Shown: positions 33,286 to 41,787 of the stretch, piece by piece
Numbering within the stretch: position 1 is the first letter of the stretch
Layout: each line of letters starts with the position of its first letter
Assembly: GCF_000281085.1 (NCBI RefSeq)
Contig: NZ_JH767524.1
Span: 123,086 to 187,085 of the forward strand
Source: Catenovulum agarivorans YM01
Lineage (GTDB): Bacteria > Pseudomonadota > Gammaproteobacteria > Enterobacterales > Alteromonadaceae
Direction of reading: 5' to 3'
Length of the DNA: 64,000 nucleotides
The notes under the pieces: generated by a model
The model's input: only the letters and a program-made list of their open reading frames with translations
The model's database searches: none
Told to the model about the DNA's origin: nothing
Position numbers and translations under genes: made by a program

Positions 33286-34512
33286 TCACTTGCCGCCCCG
33301 CTCGCCATTACGAATTTTATCCGCCCAAGCCAAAGATTCTTGATAATATTCATGAATATCATTTATTGGCACTCGTATCGCCATAGACAAAGTTTCAGCT
33401 TCGTCCCATTGCGCTTTTTCATAATTAAGTGCCAATTTCAGATACAAACCTAAAACCCCTTTCTGCTCAATTAATCCCTGCTTAATTTCATCTGCAACAG
33501 GCAGTTTGGTCGCCAACGTATCCATAGTTTCATCTAACAGCGCATCAACTAAACTCAGCATGCCAACTAGAAAGGCCATAGGTGGATTTTCATCATCCCC
33601 CCGAGCCTGTGCGATATGACTACAAAAACGTGCACGCGCTAACGACAACACCATAATTTCATCTGGTTTGTCACCGCTTAAATTAGCTAAGGCCAATAAA
33701 GAAATAAACTTTTTAACCTCAGCTTCGCCCATATAAACAATGGCATGTTTTAGTGAAGTAATTTTTTGATTGGAATTAAAACCAGCACTATTGATAAAAC
33801 GCAATAATTTATAAGATAAAGCAACATCCTGCGCCAAAATTTGGCTGATTTTATCAATATCCATATCGATACGACTAGCTTGTGAAATAAGCTGCAACAA
33901 GTTAAGTTTATTCGCTTTAATTTGTTTAGATTTCAGCACCTCAGGACGAGCAAAAAAATACCCTTGATAATATTGAAAACCTAAGGTTTTTAGCTGCTCA
34001 AATTCCTCACGGGTTTCTACTTTTTCAGCTAGCAGTTTGACGCCAAATCCAGCAATACGGCGTACATATTTACTAATTTGTAAAATATTAAACTGACGGA
34101 CATCTACTTTAATAGTATCTATATAGGGCAGGAAAATATCCCACACAGGATCAAAGTTATGGTCATCTAATGCCAACTTATATCCCTGCTTTTTTAATGC
34201 TCGGCAAGCATCAAGCAACTCTTCACTAATTTCGACACTTTCTAAAATTTCAATTACAACACTTTTAGGGTCTAATGACGTCGGAAAACGGTTAATTAAA
34301 GTATCTTCAAAAAAATTAATATAGGTGCATTTACCATCCGTGATTGATTCCAACCCTTTGGTTAAATGATTCGAAGTTAATATTTGTGACGTAGCCTGAT
34401 CTGGGCATATATCTGGAAATGCATTCTCCACTCCATCCCTAAATAATAATTCGTATCCAACGATTTCCTCATCCACATTAAGTATTGCTTGGCGCGCGAC
34501 ATAAGAATACAT
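33286..34512 (-). CDS. EAL-HDOD signalling protein (YuxH-like)
   Basis: A 408-residue cytoplasmic protein: EAL domain (about 1-200) followed by an HDOD domain (about 205-385). The EAL signature reads YELLFR. Other positions correspond to DDFG-type (LALDDHNFD), KxD (TIKVDVRQ), EGVE-type (LLAEKVE), and QGY (YYQGYFFARP). The motif variants (ELL, DDH, EKV) are common in this two-domain group, and whether such domains cleave c-di-GMP or only bind it is unclear. The HDOD part carries INSAGF and SLKHAIVYMG. It is convergent with speA (7 bp apart) and divergent from rpoH. Confidence 0.9.
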   Translation of the reverse strand: MYSYVARQAILNVDEEIVGYELLFRDGVENAFPDICPDQATSQILTSNHLTKGLESITDGKCTYINFFEDTLINRFPTSLDPKSVVIEILESVEISEELLDACRALKKQGYKLALDDHNFDPVWDIFLPYIDTIKVDVRQFNILQISKYVRRIAGFGVKLLAEKVETREEFEQLKTLGFQYYQGYFFARPEVLKSKQIKANKLNLLQLISQASRIDMDIDKISQILAQDVALSYKLLRFINSAGFNSNQKITSLKHAIVYMGEAEVKKFISLLALANLSGDKPDEIMVLSLARARFCSHIAQARGDDENPPMAFLVGMLSLVDALLDETMDTLATKLPVADEIKQGLIEQKGVLGLYLKLALNYEKAQWDEAETLSMAIRVPINDIHEYYQESLAWADKIRNGERGGK

Positions 34513-34717
34513 AAACCACTCTCAATAGATACAACTTGGTTATTTTTTTAACATTCCATTACAGATTAATGTCAGTTCAGTAGAATAGCCAGAAAATTGT
34601 GCGATAAAAGCCATCTAGCGTGTAATAAATAACCAACTACCAACTTAATGCTATTTGATATAACACACTTGTATAAAAACTTAACTTTAGTGTGTTATGT
34701 TGTTGGAACAAAATTGG

Positions 34718-34747
34718 TTGACTTGGCTCTAACAAAGCAGTTATAAC
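34718..34747 (+). promoter_or_regulatory. candidate sigma-70 promoter of rpoH
   Basis: TTGACT (34718-34723) and TATAAC (34742-34747) are spaced by 18 bases and would give a leader of roughly 115 bases before rpoH. The whole gene-free stretch 34513-34869 is AT-rich. Besides this pair I see no further convincing site. Long rpoH leaders in enterobacteria take part in heat-dependent translation; whether this one does is unknown. Confidence 0.5.
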
Positions 34748-34869
34748 CTTATTAAATGATTAATTGGTCCTTGAAGAAAAATTGTCGCAATCCTATATAT
34801 TGGGTTGTTGAGTGTTAAAAACGGTATTGATAAAATATTGACATCAAGGTAACCGGACTGGAGTGATTC

Positions 34870-35733
34870 ATGACAACGTCATCTACATCTACAGCATTAA
34901 TGTTGACCCCACAAACGGGTAGTCTGGATTCTTATATCCAAAGCGTAAATAGCATTCCTGTATTAACCGCTGAGCAAGAAAAAAGCTTAGGCGAACGATT
35001 ATTTAACGACGGCGATTTAGAAGCTGCACAACAACTTATCATGTCGCATTTGCGTTTTGTTGTGCACATTGCCAAAAGCTACTCGGGTTATGGCTTGCCA
35101 CAAGCAGACCTAATCCAAGAAGGTAATGTAGGCTTGATGAAAGCAGTTAGACGTTTTGATCCATCAGTTGGTGTGCGTCTAGTCTCTTTTGCCGTACATT
35201 GGATCAAAGCTGAAATCCACGAGTACGTATTAAAAAATTGGCGTATCGTTAAAGTTGCAACCACAAAAGCCCAACGTAAATTGTTCTTTAACCTACGTAA
35301 ATCGAAAAAACGTTTAGGTTGGTTTAATAACGCTGAAGTTGATAAAGTAGCGAATGATTTAGGTGTAAGCCGCTCAGAAGTGCTTGAAATGGAAAGCCGT
35401 ATGAGCAACCAAGATACAGCTTTTGATTTAACCAATGATGATGACGAAAGCACCAGTTTTGCCCCAGCGCAATATTTAGAAGATTCGTCATCTGATGTTG
35501 CAATGCATGTTGAAAACAACCAGTGGGATAATCACGCAAATAACCGCTTGTTGCACGCTATTCAAACCTTAGATGAGCGTAGCCAAGACATTATTCGTAC
35601 GCGTTGGTTAGACGATGGCAACAAATTAACGCTGCAAGAATTGGCTGAAAAATACAGTGTTTCTGCCGAGCGTGTTCGTCAGCTCGAAGCTAACGCGATG
35701 AAAAAACTCCGTAATGCTATGGGTGAGTTATAA
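34870..35733 (+). CDS. rpoH: RNA polymerase sigma-32 (heat-shock sigma factor)
   Basis: A 287-residue sigma factor directing RNA polymerase to heat-shock promoters. It has the RpoH box [10 protein letters not shown] followed by KKRLGWF, regions 2 ([57 protein letters not shown]) and 4 ([40 protein letters not shown]). GGAG is placed correctly before the ATG. Post-translational control by chaperones and FtsH is expected from the family. A classic terminator follows. Confidence 0.98.
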   Translation: MTTSSTSTALMLTPQTGSLDSYIQSVNSIPVLTAEQEKSLGERLFNDGDLEAAQQLIMSHLRFVVHIAKSYSGYGLPQADLIQEGNVGLMKAVRRFDPSVGVRLVSFAVHWIKAEIHEYVLKNWRIVKVATTKAQRKLFFNLRKSKKRLGWFNNAEVDKVANDLGVSRSEVLEMESRMSNQDTAFDLTNDDDESTSFAPAQYLEDSSSDVAMHVENNQWDNHANNRLLHAIQTLDERSQDIIRTRWLDDGNKLTLQELAEKYSVSAERVRQLEANAMKKLRNAMGEL

Positions 35734-35773
35734 ATTTCAGTCATTTTATAATTCAACATACATGTATGTGTTG

Positions 35774-35805
35774 CAATAGCCGGTTTTCCGGCTATTGTCG
35801 TTTTT
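35774..35805 (+). terminator. rho-independent terminator of rpoH
   Basis: CAATAGCCGG and CCGGCTATTG form a perfect 10-bp stem with a TTTT loop, followed by TCGTTTTT. It lies 40 bp after the rpoH stop. Confidence 0.93.
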
Positions 35806-35835
35806 GGCGATAGTAAATTTATTAAAGGCGAATTA

Positions 35836-36093
35836 ATGCAATGTAATCCGGGTTGTGGCGCTTGTTGTATCGCACCATCAATCTCTAGCCCAATTCCAGG
35901 AATGCCAAATGGCAAACCTGCGGGTGTGCGCTGCGTGCAACTTGACGATAACAATTTATGCAAAATTTTTGGCCAACCACAAAGACCTAAAGTCTGCCTA
36001 CAATTTAAAGCTGAACCACAGATTTGTGGAAGCAGTGCCGAGCAAGCATTACGTATAATATCCGACCTTGAAGGTTTAACCGGTAATCCGTAA
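35836..36093 (+). CDS. YkgJ-family cysteine cluster protein
   Basis: An 85-residue protein with eight Cys residues in the YkgJ pattern: CNPGCGACC, then [16 protein letters not shown], then RPKVCLQF. The family is annotated as a zinc- or iron-chelating domain; a metal is likely but its role is not known. It is one gene after the rpoH terminator, and convergent to the operon of giant secreted proteins (20 bp from the isomerase stop). Confidence 0.88.
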   Translation: MQCNPGCGACCIAPSISSPIPGMPNGKPAGVRCVQLDDNNLCKIFGQPQRPKVCLQFKAEPQICGSSAEQALRIISDLEGLTGNP

Positions 36094-36113
36094 TAAAATA
36101 TCCAAAGTTCAGG

Positions 36114-37037
36114 TTAATTGAATATAGGTGGTTTCTCAACTGAACTTGACCCTTTTGAGCTGCTGGGTAGATTATTTAAATATTTTTCTACTGTTACATT
36201 GGCCAACATCAACTGCTCAAAATCATCAACTGCTTGCTGTTGTTTATATTTAACTAAACTATGCCGAATTTGCGCCTCAACTTGTTTAAGCGGTTTTACC
36301 TCAGCTTGAGTTTTATCTAGTACACGCAGCAAATACAAGCCTTTGTTCGTTTCAATGACCTTGGATACTTCACCTTCTTCTAACACAAAAGCTTTAGCGA
36401 CAATCTCATCTGGTAAATAACTAGCTTGGTTTTTAAACACCCAACCGACTTGCCCACCACGATAACGACTTGCCTGATCATCTGAAAGCTCAATTGCATA
36501 TCCGCCAAAATCATCACTATCTAATTGATTGATTAAACTGTCACGTGCTTGCTGCAACTGTATTTTCTGTTTGGCTCTATCACCATTAAAACGCTGAAAA
36601 ATTATTGCAATTTTAGCCTTTTCAGGTTGAATAAATTCGTTTGGATTTTGATGGTAATATTGTTTAATTTCCTCAGACGAAACTGAGATTTTTTCAAATT
36701 TAGGTTGAAGTACTTGCTGTTTAATTTGCCCAATTAATAAGTTATTTGCCGCGTATTGATAGTCAAACAACTTGTCTTGATTAAAATCCTTAGCATAGTG
36801 AACAATAGCCGCATTCAACACCATTTCATCTAACAGCTTATCAAGTTCAACTTGTGGAGCATGAACACCACCACGCAGTTGCAAAGTTTGTTTAAATTCC
36901 GCAACGGTAATACTTTGTTCACCCACCTTAGCAACAATTGGCTGAAATAATTCGGGCTGGTGAAAAGCATTTTGGCCAACCCAAACAAGACAGCCACCGA
37001 ACAATACACATGCAATATGTGAATACCACAACTTCAT
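36114..37037 (-). CDS. anchored parvulin-type peptidyl-prolyl isomerase
   Basis: A 307-residue periplasmic isomerase. An N-terminal hydrophobic segment (about 7-25) is a signal anchor. A SurA-like chaperone region follows (IVAKVGEQSITVAEFKQTL, about 34-135), and a rotamase domain covers about 140-250 with EFIQPEKAKIAIIFQRF, RYRGGQVGWVF and VIETNKGLYLLRVL. It shares one base with the lipoprotein stop codon (TAATG) and is the last gene of the seven-gene giant-protein run. A dedicated folding helper for the very large exported neighbours is the natural reading, but is inferred only from the operon. Confidence 0.87.
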   Translation of the reverse strand: MKLWYSHIACVLFGGCLVWVGQNAFHQPELFQPIVAKVGEQSITVAEFKQTLQLRGGVHAPQVELDKLLDEMVLNAAIVHYAKDFNQDKLFDYQYAANNLLIGQIKQQVLQPKFEKISVSSEEIKQYYHQNPNEFIQPEKAKIAIIFQRFNGDRAKQKIQLQQARDSLINQLDSDDFGGYAIELSDDQASRYRGGQVGWVFKNQASYLPDEIVAKAFVLEEGEVSKVIETNKGLYLLRVLDKTQAEVKPLKQVEAQIRHSLVKYKQQQAVDDFEQLMLANVTVEKYLNNLPSSSKGSSSVEKPPIFN

Positions 37038-37630
37038 TATTGCACCTTAACTGCAACTGCATTAGCACTGAATTGATAACCACTGGCTAATGCTGAAGCG
37101 GTAAAGTTAACTCGGGTATCACCTTGTAACACAGCGTTAAATTTAGCATTGGTCAAGTTAAGCGGCAGCTCAGCAACTGTCGGCCACTTGCCTTCGGGGA
37201 AGTTTGCCCAAGACAAGACAATATACCTATCTGTTGTTGGGTCTTGGTCTAAGTCATCGGAATCGACCTCAACATCACCAACCCCCAATAAACTACTCGT
37301 ATATAACTCACTTGTATCTTTGAAATTCAAATACTGGCTAGACCAATGCACTCTGAAACCAATGCCAGCAAGCTGAGTTTTTTCTGGCTCAGTTAAATAA
37401 ACTAGAGGTAAGTCAAAATCTGCACCTTGCACCACAGTCAGTTGATTAGAATCTGTATATACTTTCTGCAGCAGTGTATCGCCTTCTACCGGTGTTTCTG
37501 GCTCAACCGGATCAGGCGGCGGGTTGCCGTTGCCAGCTCCATTATCGACTTTATAACTATTATCTCCGCCACCACAAGCAACTAGACCCAAGCAGGAAAT
37601 CAAAATAAGTGACAAATAATGTTTATTCAT
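37037..37630 (-). CDS. lipoprotein with cohesin-like domain
   Basis: A 197-residue protein with a clean lipobox LVAC (Cys19) followed by GGGD, so it is likely an outer-membrane lipoprotein. A Pro/Glu-rich spacer (about 30-50) leads to a beta domain (about 57-195) that is homologous to the module at about 1133-1267 of the upstream 1,379-residue protein. Shared positions include GIGFRVHWSSQYLNF against GLGVRIHYNSQLVKF, DRYIVLSWANF against DSYVELRWSKL, and INFTASALASGYQ-like (here VNFTASALASGYQF) against INFSASQLSVGYEL. The fold looks like a cohesin-type jelly roll. It could bind a dockerin-like partner and anchor it at the surface (inference). Confidence 0.82.
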   Translation of the reverse strand: MNKHYLSLILISCLGLVACGGGDNSYKVDNGAGNGNPPPDPVEPETPVEGDTLLQKVYTDSNQLTVVQGADFDLPLVYLTEPEKTQLAGIGFRVHWSSQYLNFKDTSELYTSSLLGVGDVEVDSDDLDQDPTTDRYIVLSWANFPEGKWPTVAELPLNLTNAKFNAVLQGDTRVNFTASALASGYQFSANAVAVKVQ

Positions 37631-37645
37631 TTCACTAAGCCCCTA

Positions 37646-40600
37646 TTATTCGGTAAATTGACGGCAAATTTGTAAGATAGACTCAGGCAATTTTCGACCT
37701 GACTGACTATTAATAATCCCTTCAACTAGGGCATCCCCCTGATAGCCAGCTATACAGCGCGACAACAGTAAACCATCTGTTAACGCATTGATTTCACCGT
37801 CGGCGTCTAAATCCATATATTGCATAAGTTGGGATAACTGATTATCTAAGGCCGTAGTTGCAACATCTTGTTTAACTTTATCGCCTCTGAGTCCCGTCAT
37901 ATAACGCATCACAGCCAAAGCTTCTTTATTGGCAGTAGACTGACCATCATTATTCAAGTCGAGTTTATTCGGGCTGGCTTGCATCACGATAACAGGCTGA
38001 GTAGCCAACTCATAACCTACGCTTAACTGACTCGCGCTAAAATTAATTTTACTATTCTGGGTTGGCTGAGCCAGTACAGTAAAGTTTATGCCGGCTAAGG
38101 CTTTATTAGGTGCGAGCCAATCAGAAGTCAACTTAGACCAACGTAGCTCCACATAACTGTCGGTACGAGAATCATAGTCAAAATCAGCAAAATCTTGTAC
38201 CGGTGTCAATGTCTCAAAGACAAAGTCTGTTGCATAAATATTGGAAAAACTATCAAATTTAACTAGCTGACTGTTGTAGTGGATACGCACACCTAAACCA
38301 TCTAAACCAGAAGCTGTCGCGCCACTATCAAGTAAAGCTTTAGTATGAATATGCAAGGTAAATACATCACTAGCTAAAGTTGCAATTTGTTTTGCACCAG
38401 CGTAAATATGCTGAGTCCCAACACTATCAATTTGGGTAGTATCAGAAGCATCATCAGGTGACCTATCGAGTTTATCTGCAATTCCATCATTATCTGTATC
38501 GCTTGAAGTTGGATTTAACCCCAGTGAGTATTCTTTAATGTTGACCAAACCATCACCATCAGCATCTAAAAACTTATCGTTTTTATTAAAATCGAGGCCA
38601 TGTTCAATTTCCCACATGTCATCCATGCCGTCACCATCACTATCAACAACAGCATCAGTCTCGAAAATCCCCACACGCACACTCGACAAATCAGATATTT
38701 CATAATTCGGTGAGATAGCTATAGCAATCTCAATAAATTCAGTGCTTTCCGCTTGAGAGTCAGCATAAGGCAAAATTTCGATACTGGTTTGCTGCTGGCC
38801 TTGCGCAAAAGTAATTTCTTTGCTGATAAACCCATAATCAACACCATTGCTCGCTGAACCAACAATCTCTAGTTGAACTTTGAGCGGCACATTTAGTGAA
38901 CCATTACGACTAAATGTCACTTGAGCAGCTTTGTCTAATCCTTCAATCAAACTGGTGTTACTAGCTATAACCGAAATTTCAGGCAAACCATCACTAATAA
39001 CAAAAGAAGCTTGAGCATTTTGTCCTAATTTATAGGCACTCAAAGGCATCAATCTCAATTGAACTTGTTCGTCTACTTCAGCGACATTGTCTTTGATTGG
39101 CGTAATGCGCAATTTAATCTGCGAATCTGCACTCGCCACATTAAGAGGAATTCCATTGGTGAGCAGTTCCTTCCATTGATAAGGCTCATCTGCAGCTGCA
39201 TTACCGGTAAATTCAGCATATTCTAGCTTGTAGTCTTTGCCAAATTCTGCGCTACCTTCTAACGCAATAGGTACAGATAAACCTTTAGGCAAAGGCGTAC
39301 CATTTGTTTGTAATACAAACTCTACACTATTTTGAATTCTTTCTTCTAATCCGTCTTGAGATGCAATAGCTAAATTTAGCTCTAGCTCTGGCCTGACAAC
39401 ACCTGTTTGCAATACACCTTGCGCCCAAAGTTTAGCAATTTCGTTGTTGCGAATGGCGATATTCGATAATACGACGGTTGCATCCGTGTAGCCGCTACCG
39501 TCCCCATTCGCATCAACAAATAAGTAAGAGTCATAGGCATCTGTTTCAAATCGAATATATTTATTTAATGGAATATTTGGGTCTTCAACATCAAACAACT
39601 GAGTTAAATCTAATACGTCTTCTGTTTCATTAAAATCAACGACAGTTGCATTATTACTGACCACAAATAAATCTGCTCCGGCTAAACCCGTTAACCAATC
39701 GCTACCACGTCCCGAGACAAGTATGTCATCTTGGCTACCACCAATAAATTTATTGTGTGCTGTACCACCGATAAATACATAAGCTTTGTCTTCGCCAAAT
39801 TGATTTAGATAAGTTTGCTCTGCCGTTTGAATAAAATCGTTTAAATTGTCGCCTAGCTCATATAAAGCTTCATCAAGGGACGAATAATTCCCACTCTCGT
39901 CGGTTGGTACGCCAATGTAACTTGCTAACGACGACTGAGCATTAACAGCATAAGTAGTTTGTGAATGATCAATCACCACATAGTCAAACCACTTACTGTA
40001 TAGATAAGCATAAACTCGCCATTTTTCTGCTTTGCAGTCGCCACAATTAAGCATTAATACTTCACCTAAACTACCTTTGAATGGATGAAGCATTTGATAA
40101 TTTTCGTCATTCGCGCTGCCAATCATTTTGCCGCCAATAGTGCGGCTTGTTCCCCAAGTCACATTTGAGGGATCTTCTGAACCCGCATGCGCACTTGCAT
40201 AACTAAAACCAGAATCACGGCCATTTAGCTCTAACATAGCAGCACCATCAGCAACAAATAGCGAAACGACTGACCAATCTTTAGCAACAGCCCTAGTGCC
40301 ATAAATGGATTCGTAACCTTCGCGAGAAAATCTCAAACGGCTTGGATAATATGGGTCATCCGACGCTGTCAGGGCAATTTCAGCTTGAGTATCATGAGTT
40401 AAAATTTGCGCCGTATCACTACGTGATTTAAATACCGCAAAATAGGCTAGTTCGTCATTAAAATGGAATGGAATTTCAGCAACAGTATCATTCTCTTCTT
40501 CAGCCCAAGACTCAAAATAATGGCTGCCATCTAATTCAATCGTCTGCTCACCATTCGGACCTTGTAAGCTAGTTTTAACATCAGCCCATTCCCAACCAGT

Positions 40601-41785
40601 TTGGTCAATATGATGGATTAAATCTAACTCACCACGATCACTACGCCCGTACCATTCTTCATCTGCGTCTTCAGTGTATTCTTCATCCGGATTGTAATAG
40701 CTGCTAAACAAACTCTGATCGACCGTCGCATCTAGCCACATCTGAAATTTAGTAGCTTGATTGTCATTCGGTTTAACCACAGCTACGTCAATATTCATGG
40801 CAACTACATCGTTGTCTTTGTCGTTTACCGCCATACTCACAGTAAAAACTTGCCCTTCGGTCGATTGTGCATCAACCGACTCCGGCATATGTTTAACGAC
40901 AATATGGCCAGTTAACAAATCACTTAATTTGACCGTATCACCTGCAGTTAATACTGTATCGGTTGAAAGAGTTAAACTGCCACCCGCTAGATAACTCAGT
41001 TGTAAACTGTCGCTAATCTGGCTGAACGCCACGTCTATTTCAGTATCTAGCGTGTCGCTGTCTAAAATGCTAGGTTGGAACAGCGTATAACCTTGTTCTG
41101 TGATAGATATTTGTGCATGAATTAAGGTTGGTATTCGGTTGTCACCGCTACCAGCACGAGGATCACTGGATAAGTGGTACTCCTCCAAATTAGTCAAACC
41201 ATCTTCGTCTTCATCACCGCTCGCAGACGCTAAAGTTGTATCGCCGAAAAATGCCAACTCCCAACTATCAGGTAAACCGTCACCATCAACATCACTCGGT
41301 GGTTTAGACACATGCAAATCAATTTGGATATGCTGAGAGCGTTGCAATTGACTTAAACTAAGTTGCGTTTGGTTAGAATTAAGTATGTAAGTTCTAACAT
41401 TATCAATCGCAATTAAATTATGACTAAAATCTTGCTCATCTTCACCAACCGCTATGGTATTTGCATCAGCAAATTCAGTGGTTAACGACGGCGTAATAGC
41501 TTGCTCTAACAACCTCTGTGGGATATCTAACCTATAATCATAAACCCCATCAGCTAATGGCTGTAAACTCGTTGCATAAGTTAACAATTTCCCTGAACCA
41601 TCGTCGGCTTTGATCTGCCAAACTAAGTTGCCTGAACTCAAGCGAGTTTCTATGCCTTGGTAACGGTTAAATACTTGTCCGTATAAGGTTACTTGAGGTT
41701 CAGGTACTTGTGCTTCCACCCAAAAAACTAAGCTACATAAAACAGCTATTAAAACTTTTATTGGCAAGTGAATTAGCGTCTTCAT
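37646..41785 (-). CDS. 1,379-residue secreted protein: TSP3, LamG-like, RTX, Calx-beta-like, cohesin-like and dockerin-like modules
   Basis: A Sec signal peptide ends near WVEA. Approximate order: thrombospondin type 3 calcium repeats (159-209, DVDGDGLPDSWEL), a cadherin-like stretch (about 225-335), a LamG-like lectin fold (344-610), an RTX-type calcium motif (about 670-700, GGSQDDILVSGRGSDWLTG), a Calx-beta-like domain (about 925-1032), TSP3 repeats (1046-1115, DSDGDGMDDMWEIEHGL), a cohesin-like domain (1133-1267), and a C-terminal pair of dockerin-type EF-hand loops (DLNNDGQSTANKEALAVMRY and DLDADGEINALTDGLLLSR). Having cohesin-like and dockerin-like modules in one chain, next to a cohesin-like lipoprotein, suggests self-assembly or anchoring. 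It starts 2 bp after the giant gene with AGGAA upstream. Domain limits are by eye; function is unknown. Confidence 0.8.
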   Translation of the reverse strand: MKTLIHLPIKVLIAVLCSLVFWVEAQVPEPQVTLYGQVFNRYQGIETRLSSGNLVWQIKADDGSGKLLTYATSLQPLADGVYDYRLDIPQRLLEQAITPSLTTEFADANTIAVGEDEQDFSHNLIAIDNVRTYILNSNQTQLSLSQLQRSQHIQIDLHVSKPPSDVDGDGLPDSWELAFFGDTTLASASGDEDEDGLTNLEEYHLSSDPRAGSGDNRIPTLIHAQISITEQGYTLFQPSILDSDTLDTEIDVAFSQISDSLQLSYLAGGSLTLSTDTVLTAGDTVKLSDLLTGHIVVKHMPESVDAQSTEGQVFTVSMAVNDKDNDVVAMNIDVAVVKPNDNQATKFQMWLDATVDQSLFSSYYNPDEEYTEDADEEWYGRSDRGELDLIHHIDQTGWEWADVKTSLQGPNGEQTIELDGSHYFESWAEEENDTVAEIPFHFNDELAYFAVFKSRSDTAQILTHDTQAEIALTASDDPYYPSRLRFSREGYESIYGTRAVAKDWSVVSLFVADGAAMLELNGRDSGFSYASAHAGSEDPSNVTWGTSRTIGGKMIGSANDENYQMLHPFKGSLGEVLMLNCGDCKAEKWRVYAYLYSKWFDYVVIDHSQTTYAVNAQSSLASYIGVPTDESGNYSSLDEALYELGDNLNDFIQTAEQTYLNQFGEDKAYVFIGGTAHNKFIGGSQDDILVSGRGSDWLTGLAGADLFVVSNNATVVDFNETEDVLDLTQLFDVEDPNIPLNKYIRFETDAYDSYLFVDANGDGSGYTDATVVLSNIAIRNNEIAKLWAQGVLQTGVVRPELELNLAIASQDGLEERIQNSVEFVLQTNGTPLPKGLSVPIALEGSAEFGKDYKLEYAEFTGNAAADEPYQWKELLTNGIPLNVASADSQIKLRITPIKDNVAEVDEQVQLRLMPLSAYKLGQNAQASFVISDGLPEISVIASNTSLIEGLDKAAQVTFSRNGSLNVPLKVQLEIVGSASNGVDYGFISKEITFAQGQQQTSIEILPYADSQAESTEFIEIAIAISPNYEISDLSSVRVGIFETDAVVDSDGDGMDDMWEIEHGLDFNKNDKFLDADGDGLVNIKEYSLGLNPTSSDTDNDGIADKLDRSPDDASDTTQIDSVGTQHIYAGAKQIATLASDVFTLHIHTKALLDSGATASGLDGLGVRIHYNSQLVKFDSFSNIYATDFVFETLTPVQDFADFDYDSRTDSYVELRWSKLTSDWLAPNKALAGINFTVLAQPTQNSKINFSASQLSVGYELATQPVIVMQASPNKLDLNNDGQSTANKEALAVMRYMTGLRGDKVKQDVATTALDNQLSQLMQYMDLDADGEINALTDGLLLSRCIAGYQGDALVEGIINSQSGRKLPESILQICRQFTE

Positions 41786-41787
41786 AA

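Noticed and set aside
39680..39780. RTX motif taken as evidence of a type I secretion substrate
   Set aside because: The motif is mid-chain, the protein has a Sec signal peptide and its C-terminus is dockerin-like, so a C-terminal type I signal is not supported.
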